From Candidatus Poseidoniaceae archaeon (GTDB lineage: Archaea > Thermoplasmatota > Poseidoniia > Poseidoniales > Poseidoniaceae), in contig DUIP01000022.1 in assembly GCA_013330285.1 (NCBI GenBank), positions 2,694-9,110 on the forward strand: DNA of 6,417 bases, read 5' to 3'. The stretch's first letter is position 1, and the number at the start of each line of letters is the position of its first letter. Under the pieces are notes generated by a model, which saw only the letters and a list, made by a program, of their open reading frames with translations, did not search any database and was not told the DNA's origin. Both the position numbers and the translations under genes were made by a program. Below are positions 1 through 5,857 of this stretch, in pieces.

Positions 1-1
1 A

Positions 2-1081
2 AAACAGGTGCTCATTCCTAGCGTTGACAATGTGACTTGGGATGCAGAGACGGGCGTGAGTATGGAGTGGTCTGTGACCCTTGGTGAGGGGGTCGATCGT
101 TTGGTCAGAATACGAATCGGCTACTTCGATTCAGGTGATGTCTACCTTCTCGATTATGATGTCACACTTACACCTGGAGTGACCAGCGGCTCGCTTGTCC
201 TCGGCTTTGTTGATGCGGATCGAGTGTCCGTTCGTGCCGATGCGATTGACTGGATGGAAGCCTTTGGACCTTCCAGCAATAGCAAATCTGTCCCTTCGGA
301 ACGCCCTATCTATAGAATTTCCATGAGTGAACTGGCATCGCCATCGCGCCCAACTGCAGGCCAAGATGCCACCGTCCAAGTGACCCTTTCCAACACAGGC
401 GATGTCAGCGGAGTTGCTGGTGAAATCCTCTTGCTGGGAGAAGATCGAACGCTCTACGCTACATTGTCGACTGACGCTCTCGATGCTGGTGAATCGACCA
501 CCATGTCCTTCACCTTGGATTGGCCAGAGGGCACCCGTGTCAAATTAGAAGCGGTGTGGGCCGTTGGGGGTGAACAACTCACGACCCTTGGTTCCTTTAC
601 CTCTGCAGAAGCGGCGGTGGTCGAAGATGCCTTTGAATTCCCGTGGGTGGGGCTTTTGGGTGGAATTGCTCTTGCTGGTGCAGTTGTTGCAGCGGTTCGT
701 ATTCGTCAAAACCAAGCCCTCAAACCGTCTTCGAAATCCAAGTCCAAATCAAAGATTAAGCCTAAGAAAACAGCTGAAACGGTTGCTTCTGATGTGAAGA
801 TTCAGATCGGTTGCCCAGAGTGTGCGCGCCAACTCAGGGTCCCAGCATCCTACACTGGTTCCGTCCGCTGCCCAGATTGCTCAAACAGGTTCGAAGTTGA
901 AGGCACTTCAGCAGAAGAGGAAGAGGAACCAGAGGAAGTTGAGGAAGAAGAAGTCGAAATCGTCGATGAAAAGGTTGAGGTCTCTTGTCCTGAATGCGCT
1001 CAATCTTTACGTGTGCCGAGCGATTATGCGGGTTCTGTTCGATGTCCAGCGTGCGAACATGTTTTCAAGGCGAACGGTTAA
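2..1081 (+). CDS. Membrane-anchored surface protein with CARDB-like domain and two cytoplasmic zinc ribbons (5' partial)
   Basis: The reading frame is open to the left edge. The GTG at position 8 is only the first possible start in the window, and the protein probably begins upstream. Numbering from that GTG (357 residues), residues 1-100 are beta-rich. Residues 103-200 resemble a CARDB/Ig-like adhesion fold, with the phrase VTLSNTGDVSG typical of such domains. Residues 211-230 form one hydrophobic transmembrane helix, followed by a Lys/Ser-rich basic stretch (239-254). Two zinc ribbons follow: C269/C272 with C288/C291, and C327/C330 with C346/C349. Each has 15 residues between the CxxC pairs, like MJ0042-type ribbons. 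A Glu-rich linker (302-323) separates them. By the positive-inside rule the beta part is outside and the ribbons are in the cytoplasm. The function is unknown; a sensor or an anchored surface protein with a cytoplasmic binding tail is possible. It lies 23 bases before the DtxR gene, probably on the same transcript. The domain reading is fairly firm, the role is not. Confidence 0.8.
   Translation, partial: KQVLIPSVDNVTWDAETGVSMEWSVTLGEGVDRLVRIRIGYFDSGDVYLLDYDVTLTPGVTSGSLVLGFVDADRVSVRADAIDWMEAFGPSSNSKSVPSERPIYRISMSELASPSRPTAGQDATVQVTLSNTGDVSGVAGEILLLGEDRTLYATLSTDALDAGESTTMSFTLDWPEGTRVKLEAVWAVGGEQLTTLGSFTSAEAAVVEDAFEFPWVGLLGGIALAGAVVAAVRIRQNQALKPSSKSKSKSKIKPKKTAETVASDVKIQIGCPECARQLRVPASYTGSVRCPDCSNRFEVEGTSAEEEEEPEEVEEEEVEIVDEKVEVSCPECAQSLRVPSDYAGSVRCPACEHVFKANG
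812..1054 (+). other. Tandem zinc-ribbon pair within the membrane protein
   Basis: Two CPEC...CP(D/A)C modules are encoded at 812-880 and 986-1054. They match at most positions (both contain LRVP, then a Tyr, then GSVRCP), with identical 15-residue spacing between the cysteine pairs. The DNA of the two copies differs at many synonymous positions, so the duplication is old and maintained at protein level. Between them is a linker made mostly of glutamate and valine. All eight cysteines needed for two zinc sites are present. Confidence 0.8.
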
Positions 1082-1094
1082 CAGCCAATTAAAG

Positions 1095-1098
1095 GGTG
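1095..1098 (+). promoter_or_regulatory. Weak Shine-Dalgarno before the DtxR gene
   Basis: GGTG lies 6 bases before the ATG at 1105 and matches the GGTGA part of the archaeal anti-SD complement. It supports that ATG over the later in-frame Met at residue 17, which would cut into the first helix of the winged-helix domain. No TATA-like element is visible in the 23-base gap. Confidence 0.4.
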
Positions 1099-1104
1099 TG
1101 AAGT

Positions 1105-1767
1105 ATGGGTGGTGGCCATTTTCAAGAATTCGAGGACGAGTACCTCGAAACAATGTATGAATTTTATGAACGAGATCCTGAGGCACTTGTCCGAACAGGC
1201 GATTTGTCGGATTCCCTGAAGGTCTCTCCTGCTTCAGCAACAGAGATGATTCAGCGGTTGGCTTCAAAGGGGCTTGTCGATTACACGCCATACAAAGGTG
1301 CTCGGCTTACTGAGAGTGGATTGGTCCACGGAAAGAAGATGAAGCGCAAGCACAGATTGGCAGAAGTGCTGCTGGATATCTTACCCTTTGATGGCAACGC
1401 CCATGCCACTGCATGCAGGCTGGAACATGCGATTGATGACGATCTTGAAGTGGCGCTCTCGCTGTTATTGGGCCGTCCGGATTTGGATCCAAGTGGTCGC
1501 GAGATCCCCGCTCCAACCGAGGACATCCTTGAGCGAATCGAAGCGAAGCACCGTGAAATCCGCCCCATCTCTTCGATGGGCGTCGGCGATGAAGGTGTCC
1601 TCAAAGCCATGGTTATGGCACCCTCCAGCAAAGCGATGCTTGAATCCTTAGGCCTCATTGTTGGTGCAATGATTTTGAAGGACAGCCAAGGCTTTGCACT
1701 CGGAGACGGTACACGAGTCGATCTTGACTCGGAATTCCATTCACAACTCCTGTTTCGCCCCTCATAG
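1105..1767 (+). CDS. DtxR/IdeR-family metal-dependent transcriptional regulator with FeoA-like C-terminal domain
   Basis: This is a 220-residue cytoplasmic DNA-binding repressor of the iron/manganese-sensing family. Residues 8-75 form the winged helix-turn-helix, with EDEYLETMYEF as helix 1, SPASATEMIQRLASKGLV as the recognition region, and a YKGARLTESG wing. Residues 76-125 form the dimerisation and metal domain. By motif alignment to DtxR, the usual ligands are present: H83 and E87 (HRLAE), H100, C104, E107 and H108 (HATACRLEH), plus E12 where DtxR has M10. A Cys rather than Glu at position 104 is more like the iron-responsive DtxR/IdeR branch than MntR. Residues 152-218 look like the SH3-like FeoA domain of full-length DtxR proteins. 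The family blocks transcription of uptake genes when metal is bound. No target operator is evident in this window. The gene follows the zinc-ribbon membrane protein by 23 bases. The family call is firm; the metal identity is inferred. Confidence 0.93.
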   Translation: MGGGHFQEFEDEYLETMYEFYERDPEALVRTGDLSDSLKVSPASATEMIQRLASKGLVDYTPYKGARLTESGLVHGKKMKRKHRLAEVLLDILPFDGNAHATACRLEHAIDDDLEVALSLLLGRPDLDPSGREIPAPTEDILERIEAKHREIRPISSMGVGDEGVLKAMVMAPSSKAMLESLGLIVGAMILKDSQGFALGDGTRVDLDSEFHSQLLFRPS

Positions 1768-1776
1768 ATTAAAAAT
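1768..1776 (+). promoter_or_regulatory. Putative TATA-like element for the polytopic membrane protein gene
   Basis: ATTAAAAAT directly follows the stop codon of the regulator gene and sits about 40 bases before the ATG at 1816. An archaeal TATA box here would place initiation near 1797-1802 and give a leader of roughly 15 bases. That fits the lack of a Shine-Dalgarno sequence before 1816. The call rests on position and composition only. Confidence 0.35.
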
Positions 1777-1815
1777 CGATGTAAGGCTTTAGAACGCAGC
1801 CTCCATGCAACAACC

Positions 1816-3312
1816 ATGGTCGATGAAGAAGTCCCGGTACAATCCACTGAGGAATCTATTCTTACATCCGAACGATTTTGGTTCGCACTGGACCGGCAAT
1901 TGGTCGGTTCTGGCCTCCGATTGTTGCTTATTTTACCCGCATTCTCGTTCCTGACCTCCTTTGGCGCTCTGGCCTACGCCCAAACTTCACCAAACTGGTG
2001 GTCAAAGATTGAACCAACGGTGAACCTCTCGTTTGCAATGGCATTGACCTCGTTGACCTTTGTCATTCTGTTTGGCTACATTATCACTCAAATCATTCAC
2101 CGACATCGAACCCATCTCTCGATTGCCAATTTCCAATCCGAAGTCGAGCGATTGAACGATGAACATCGAGCTGTTCAGTCCCTTCACGGCTACGAAGGAC
2201 TCGCCCACCACATGACGAGTGTTCGCGCCAAACATACGCTCTCGCTTTGCTATGCTGTGCTCTCCACATTGTTGCTTGTGGGTATTTTCTACGTCAACAT
2301 CGTGACGCTTAATGGGCGCATCTTACTCTTGCTCTCGTTCTCATTCACGTTGCTTTCACTTGGCCAACACATGTCAACTCGTTCTCGCCCGTTCAACATG
2401 GACGAACGCACAGGGTTGCTCGATGCATACAATCCGCCAATTCATCCTTCCACGTTGGAAATGGTGTTCAGTGATTTGGTGAAGACACACATGGATCCTC
2501 TTCTGCGCTCTGAATATGAGGTCTATTCCAAGGAAATCGAATCCTATATTCTGTCCAAGATCGATGCTCAATTCGCCCGCGAAAAACTTCTCATGACCTT
2601 GTACAGGCATTCGAAAGGATTGGATTTCAAAACCATGGAGAGTGAACTCTCTGAGGTGCTCAACGAGAAAGGCATGGACTTTGTTCGTGACCATCCGGTG
2701 TTCACTATGGAGGAATGGCTCTCCATTATTCACCACGTCGAGCGCGCTTGTCCTGCATTCTTCAGAATGATTGGCCGAATTGAGGAAGACCTTGGTGCAG
2801 GCCGAGATACGACCACTCAAGACATCGTGTTCGAGGTGGACATGGAGAACGTGGTTCACGAGCGAGCGAATCTGTTTACCCTCATGCACAACCTATCGGA
2901 TGAACCGAAGACCATTGTGCTCCGAGTGCAATCTCCTGATTTCCGCCCTCACGACTTGGCCATGACCTACAAACTGGAACCAGGTGAACAGCGTTGGTGG
3001 TCGAACAAAACCCTTCCACTCGCTGCAGAGGGTGATGACGACGTTCTTGGTTTGATGTCGGGACTTTTACGCGACGGTACGATGGCTTGGCAATCCCTGC
3101 TTCCAGAGCGATTTGGAGAGGCTACGGTTTCGGTGCGCCTTGAAGAACAAAGCGGTGATCTCCTCATCGGTCGACAGATCAACGTCAGGGTCCGTTCGAA
3201 GTACCGTGAGCGCGTTCGAGCATCGAGTTCATTGAGCGCGAATATCTTCGGCAGTCTCGGTATTTTACTTGGCGCGTTCATTAAAATCCGAGATATTTTC
3301 AACGCTCTTTGA
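1816..3312 (+). CDS. Polytopic membrane protein of unknown function with large cytoplasmic domain
   Basis: I do not recognise this 498-residue protein. Four clear hydrophobic segments are visible at about 33-55, 70-94, 141-163 and 166-184. The sequence between TM2 and TM3 (95-140) starts with HRHRTH and is rich in charged residues, and the stretch after TM4 has several Arg, so both ends are likely cytoplasmic. Residues 195-330 are mostly alpha-helical and charged (DLVKTHMDPLLRSEYEVYSK, then MEEWLSIIHHVERACPAFFR). Residues 335-460 look beta-rich and Ig-like, with an NLSDEPKTIVLRVQSPDF run and a LEPGE turn. The C-terminus (474-490) has another hydrophobic stretch that could be a fifth membrane segment or an amphipathic anchor. 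No catalytic motif stands out. It has a possible promoter of its own 40 bases upstream and is followed by a 60-base gap. The coding call is very safe: long frame, coherent domains, no competing frame. Confidence 0.85.
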   Translation: MVDEEVPVQSTEESILTSERFWFALDRQLVGSGLRLLLILPAFSFLTSFGALAYAQTSPNWWSKIEPTVNLSFAMALTSLTFVILFGYIITQIIHRHRTHLSIANFQSEVERLNDEHRAVQSLHGYEGLAHHMTSVRAKHTLSLCYAVLSTLLLVGIFYVNIVTLNGRILLLLSFSFTLLSLGQHMSTRSRPFNMDERTGLLDAYNPPIHPSTLEMVFSDLVKTHMDPLLRSEYEVYSKEIESYILSKIDAQFAREKLLMTLYRHSKGLDFKTMESELSEVLNEKGMDFVRDHPVFTMEEWLSIIHHVERACPAFFRMIGRIEEDLGAGRDTTTQDIVFEVDMENVVHERANLFTLMHNLSDEPKTIVLRVQSPDFRPHDLAMTYKLEPGEQRWWSNKTLPLAAEGDDDVLGLMSGLLRDGTMAWQSLLPERFGEATVSVRLEEQSGDLLIGRQINVRVRSKYRERVRASSSLSANIFGSLGILLGAFIKIRDIFNAL

Positions 3313-3313
3313 G

Positions 3314-3323
3314 CCAAATTTGG
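3314..3323. repeat. Perfect 10-bp palindrome CCAAATTTGG after the membrane protein gene
   Basis: CCAAATTTGG is its own reverse complement and lies one base past the stop codon of the membrane protein gene, about 50 bases before the coiled-coil gene. The AAATTT core could be a TATA-like element for that gene or a dyad operator. A 10-bp palindrome can arise by chance. Confidence 0.3.
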
Positions 3324-3337
3324 GGTCGCGGTCCTTC

Positions 3338-3359
3338 CGTAGCCTTGAAATGGGCTACG
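3338..3359 (+). promoter_or_regulatory. 7-bp inverted repeat (hairpin) in the leader of the coiled-coil gene
   Basis: CGTAGCC at 3338-3344 and GGCTACG at 3353-3359 are perfect reverse complements separated by an 8-base loop (TTGAAATG). The element ends 13 bases before the ATG at 3373. It could be an RNA hairpin in a leader, a protein-binding dyad, or part of a terminator for the upstream gene, although no T-tract follows it. The pairing is exact; the role is unknown. Confidence 0.5.
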
Positions 3360-3372
3360 CTATGGACAAACC

Positions 3373-4380
3373 ATGCGCGGAATGAAGGACGATGCTACGC
3401 CAAACCCGGATTCGGACCTTAAGGACGAATTGCAAGCGATGGAGGCTCGTGTTCGCAAGTTGCGCGACACCCGTAACGCCTACAGTGACCAAGCCCGTAC
3501 TGCTGCTGACAAGCGTAATTCCATTCAAGGCCAATACAAGGAGCACAGAGAGAAGGTCGACCTTGTTCTTGCAGAAGTGAAAGCCATCCGAGCGGAAATC
3601 AAAATGCACAAGGAAAAGCGCAACGCAATCCAAGCACAACTTCGTGACATCATAGGCCAAGCCAAGGGTCAGCGAAAGGAAAAGGGCGACAAGAAATCTG
3701 CAACCGCAGAATACGCTCAACTGAAGCAAGAAGTCGCCAGCCTTGAGAAGACCTTTGAAACTTCATCTGTCGGTCAGAAGAAGGAAAAAGAAATGATCAA
3801 GAAAATCAAGGAAATGAAGCGACGCATCGAAGAACTGGCACCAGAAGTGGTCAAGTTTGAGATGATTGCCGTTGATTTGGGCGACATGGACACCGCCATC
3901 AAGACGCTCAAGGCAGAAGCTGATGCATCACACCAAGCCATGCTCGAAGCGGTTGGTCGTGCAGACGCAATGTCCAAGGAAGTCGACGAAGCATTTGCTC
4001 ACCGTGATTTCCTCAAAGCAGAAGGCGACCGATTCCACAACGAGTTCGTTGAACTTCGTAAGAAGTCCGATCAGACACATGAAAAGATCACAGAAATGAT
4101 GGTCAACGTCAACGAGATTCGAGACAAACTCAACATGGCTCGTGACGAACGCAAGTCTTGGATGGTTGATCACAACGCTGCTGTCAAGTCGGAAATGAAG
4201 ACCGGCGCAGAATCACAAGATGTGGCAGATGCCCTCCTCTCCAGCCTTCAAAATCAAGGCTCAGTGACCTTCGGTGGCACCGGAAAAGGTGATGCTCAAG
4301 GCATCGTCAAGAAAGGTGGAAAATCTGCCAAGAAGAAGTCGATGCGACGCATTGACATGAACGCTACTCGTCGCCGCTGA
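3373..4380 (+). CDS. Archaeal coiled-coil protein, COG1340 type, with basic C-terminal tail
   Basis: This 335-residue protein is almost entirely helical and highly charged. Residues 15-165 form long coiled coil with the RNAxxxQ and KEKRNAIQAQL phrasing and the LEKTFETSSVGQKKEKEMIK segment that mark archaeal COG1340 proteins. Residues 180-260 continue as coiled coil with D-x-x-H units: D184/H187, D219/H222 and D233/H236, with D198 in register. Several of these steps are 14 residues. Relatives are sometimes labelled phosphoserine phosphatase, but no HAD phosphatase motif is present here, so I avoid that name. A Gly-rich linker (297-310) leads to a Lys/Arg-rich tail (313-335) ending in RRR that could bind nucleic acid or ribosomes; this is inference. 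No signal peptide or membrane helix. The start at 3373 is chosen by default; ATG 3382 (Met4) is equally possible since neither has a clear ribosome binding site. The next gene begins 10 bases downstream. Confidence 0.85.
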   Translation: MRGMKDDATPNPDSDLKDELQAMEARVRKLRDTRNAYSDQARTAADKRNSIQGQYKEHREKVDLVLAEVKAIRAEIKMHKEKRNAIQAQLRDIIGQAKGQRKEKGDKKSATAEYAQLKQEVASLEKTFETSSVGQKKEKEMIKKIKEMKRRIEELAPEVVKFEMIAVDLGDMDTAIKTLKAEADASHQAMLEAVGRADAMSKEVDEAFAHRDFLKAEGDRFHNEFVELRKKSDQTHEKITEMMVNVNEIRDKLNMARDERKSWMVDHNAAVKSEMKTGAESQDVADALLSSLQNQGSVTFGGTGKGDAQGIVKKGGKSAKKKSMRRIDMNATRRR

Positions 4381-4383
4381 GGG
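4379..4383 (+). promoter_or_regulatory. Shine-Dalgarno GAGGG that supports a TTG start
   Basis: GAGGG overlaps the stop codon of the coiled-coil gene and lies 7 bases before the TTG at 4391, which is good spacing. The same motif directly abuts an ATG at 4384 that is out of frame with the pyrophosphorylase, so it points to TTG. The overlap with the upstream stop suggests translational coupling. Confidence 0.55.
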
Positions 4384-4390
4384 ATGTTTT

Positions 4391-5449
4391 TTGCACGGCG
4401 TCATCATGGCAGGCGGACAAGGTTCCCGCTTGCGACCGTTGACGCTCACTCGTCCAAAACCAATGGTTGAGGTGCTTGGCCGCCCCGTGATTGATTTCGT
4501 CAAGGACGCGATGGTCGATGCCGGTGTCAACAACCTCGTCGTCACAACTGGATACAAGGGTGAGCAACTCTCAGCCCATGTTTCAAACTGGGCCGAGGAT
4601 GGAATTGCTGCTCGAATCAATCAGGAAGCGGTTCCAATGGGAACTGCAGGAAGCGTTCGCTTGCTGCTCGATGAACTGACAGAGACGTTCATTGTCGGCT
4701 CTGGTGATTCAGTCGCCTCATTTGACATTCAAGCCTTGCTCAAAGCACACAAAGCAAACGGAGCCAAGGTAACCATGGCGTTATGGGAAGTTGAAGATCC
4801 TACCGAGTTTGGTATTGTTGGGCTTTCCCAAGATCATCAAGGGGAGTTGGATGGGGACTTGCGTCAGGGGTTCATACGCCAATTCAAAGAAAAACCCACG
4901 GCCGAAGAGGCATTTAGCAATGTCATCAATGCTGGGTTGTACATCATTGAACCAGAGGTTCTTGCGTTGGTTCCCGAGGGTGAGAAGTTCGATTTCAGCA
5001 AACAGTTGTTTCCTATGGTCCTCGAAATGGGTTGGCCGATGTATGCCAAAACGATTGACGGCGTTTGGTTTGATGTCGGCCATCCGTTTGAATTGATTCG
5101 TGCACAGCATGCTTTGATCGAAGGCAAGGACACCCTACCGTTTCCTGTTCCAGAAGGAAGGTTTAGTTCTGCAGGAAGTTATTTTGCACCTGGCATCGAT
5201 TCGAACGCCAACATCGCAGGTTCAGTGATTTCGAATCGGGTGGCTGTTGATGAAGGCGCGAAGATCGAGGATTCATTACTCATGTCTGGTTGTGAGGTTG
5301 GTTCGAATGTCATCATCCAACATTCTGTTCTCGGTCGTCATGTGAAGGTGGGTGAAGGTGCAGTGATTCGACATGCAGTGATCGGGGATGACGTTGTCAT
5401 CGAACCTAACGGCTCAGTCATTGAAGCCCGAATCCCAAGCAATGCGTGA
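4391..5449 (+). CDS. NDP-sugar pyrophosphorylase (sugar-1-phosphate nucleotidyltransferase) with left-handed beta-helix tail
   Basis: This 352-residue protein belongs to the family that joins a sugar 1-phosphate to an NTP, releasing pyrophosphate and an activated sugar for glycan or glycoprotein synthesis. It acts in the cytoplasm. Residues 3-18 carry the signature GVIMAGGQGSRLRPLT, followed by RPKPMVEV (21-28), which holds the catalytic Lys. PMGTAGSV (82-89) lines the substrate pocket. GSGD (103-106) and WFDVG (226-230) supply the two metal-binding aspartates D106 and D228. DPTEFGIV, FKEKP and NAGLYIIEPEVL are further family motifs. Residues 268-345 show hexapeptide-like repeats (IAGSVISNRVAVDEGAKIED onward) of a left-handed beta-helix, as in mannose-1-phosphate guanylyltransferase and the GCD1-type group. 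The exact nucleotide and sugar cannot be read; GDP-mannose or dTDP/UDP-glucose are possible. TTG is preferred over ATG 4406, which would remove the first beta strand. Probably co-transcribed with the coiled-coil gene. Confidence 0.93.
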   Translation: MHGVIMAGGQGSRLRPLTLTRPKPMVEVLGRPVIDFVKDAMVDAGVNNLVVTTGYKGEQLSAHVSNWAEDGIAARINQEAVPMGTAGSVRLLLDELTETFIVGSGDSVASFDIQALLKAHKANGAKVTMALWEVEDPTEFGIVGLSQDHQGELDGDLRQGFIRQFKEKPTAEEAFSNVINAGLYIIEPEVLALVPEGEKFDFSKQLFPMVLEMGWPMYAKTIDGVWFDVGHPFELIRAQHALIEGKDTLPFPVPEGRFSSAGSYFAPGIDSNANIAGSVISNRVAVDEGAKIEDSLLMSGCEVGSNVIIQHSVLGRHVKVGEGAVIRHAVIGDDVVIEPNGSVIEARIPSNA

Positions 5450-5467
5450 TTCTTGTAGGCACTGATG

Positions 5468-5473
5468 TTAAGA
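5468..5473 (+). promoter_or_regulatory. Weak TATA-like element before the small helical protein
   Basis: TTAAGA lies about 31-36 bases before the ATG at 5504. If used, transcription would start a few bases before that ATG, giving a leaderless or near-leaderless message. It is weak on sequence alone, but it is one reason to prefer 5504 over the earlier ATG at 5465. Confidence 0.2.
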
Positions 5474-5503
5474 ACCTCGGATTGTCGCACGAATTCGATT
5501 CCC

Positions 5504-5746
5504 ATGTCAGACTCCAACGAAACCCCTCATCGGTCCTACGAGCGAACTTGGGATGAGATTGAGCAGATGCTTGGTCGCGCAGAAGTCAAGAGAAAGCAAT
5601 GGAAGGATTGGTTCAAAGAATGCCGTAAGAACGGTGACCGTGAAGGTATGAAAGAAGCCGCACGAAACCACAAGGCTCTCGATGGCGTCATCAAGACGCT
5701 CAAGTGGACCCTTGGCGAGGAAGGCATCTCTGATCCACTCGACTGA
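5504..5746 (+). CDS. Small charged helical hypothetical protein (80 aa)
   Basis: I do not recognise this protein. From ATG 5504 it has 80 residues. A polar N-terminus (1-12) precedes a helix at about 13-50 (RTWDEIEQMLGRAEVKRKQW and onward) and a second helix at about 51-70 (HKALDGVIKTLKWTL), then an acidic end. It is rich in Lys, Arg, Glu and Asp and holds four Trp (16, 33, 36, 68), which suggests a small helical hairpin that binds a partner. There is no membrane segment and no Cys pair. The frame also contains an earlier ATG at 5465, which would add 13 residues (LRTSDCRTNSIP style) that do not look like part of the fold. Neither start has a good ribosome binding site. It lies 54 bases after the pyrophosphorylase gene and may share its transcript. 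Frame length and helical composition make it a likely real gene. Confidence 0.65.
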   Translation: MSDSNETPHRSYERTWDEIEQMLGRAEVKRKQWKDWFKECRKNGDREGMKEAARNHKALDGVIKTLKWTLGEEGISDPLD

Positions 5747-5751
5747 AGTCA

Positions 5752-5769
5752 CACCGGTGGTATCTTTTT
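5752..5769 (+). terminator. Possible terminator: 8-bp palindrome followed by T5
   Basis: CACCGGTG (5752-5759) is a perfect palindrome 5 bases after the stop codon of the small gene, and a run of five T begins at 5765. Archaeal RNA polymerase stops at T-rich tracts, so termination of the upstream unit here is plausible. The palindrome has no loop of its own, so it is not a classic bacterial hairpin. A second pyrimidine-rich stretch (CCCCTCTTTTG) follows about 15 bases later. Confidence 0.4.
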
Positions 5770-5833
5770 CGAAGTTGTCTAAACCCCTCTTTTGTGCATT
5801 GTAGCCGTGAGAACGTTCATAGCGTTGATTCAC

Positions 5834-5852
5834 GCCCTCAAACGACGAGGGC
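5834..5852 (+). promoter_or_regulatory. Hairpin that covers the ribosome binding site of the LysE-family gene
   Basis: GCCCTC (5834-5839) and GAGGGC (5847-5852) pair perfectly across a 7-base loop (AAACGAC). The right arm contains GAGGG (5847-5851), the best Shine-Dalgarno candidate, 6 bases before the ATG at 5858. Folding would hide that site, so this could be a translational control element. The rest of the 111-base gap between genes (5747-5857) holds the T-tract, another palindrome GAACGTTC at 5811-5818, and an outer CGTGA/TCACG pair (5806-5810 and 5830-5834) that could not form together with the hairpin at its shared base. Confidence 0.45.
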
Positions 5853-5857
5853 ATTCT

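Noticed and set aside
1768..1815. Possible DtxR operator in the gap after the regulator gene
   Set aside because: Only a 6-bp ATCGAT palindrome is visible; no long dyad resembling known DtxR, IdeR or MntR boxes could be found.
1805..1818. ATG at 1805, 11 bases before the chosen membrane protein start
   Set aside because: It is out of frame with the long gene and opens only a short frame, so it is not a likely gene start, though a tiny upstream ORF cannot be excluded.
1281..1847. 188-codon open frame on the minus strand across the DtxR gene
   Set aside because: It lies over a clearly recognised + strand gene and its translation is Ser/Arg-rich without domain character, so it is a frame shadow.
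2374..2889. 171-codon minus-strand open frame inside the membrane protein gene
   Set aside because: It is fully contained in a coherent + strand gene, with no promoter or ribosome binding site and no recognisable fold.
3355..3729. Minus-strand frame of 124 codons with hydrophobic stretches opposite the coiled-coil gene
   Set aside because: Antisense of Lys/Glu/Gln-rich coiled-coil codons reads as Leu/Phe/Val-rich, which explains the apparent membrane character.
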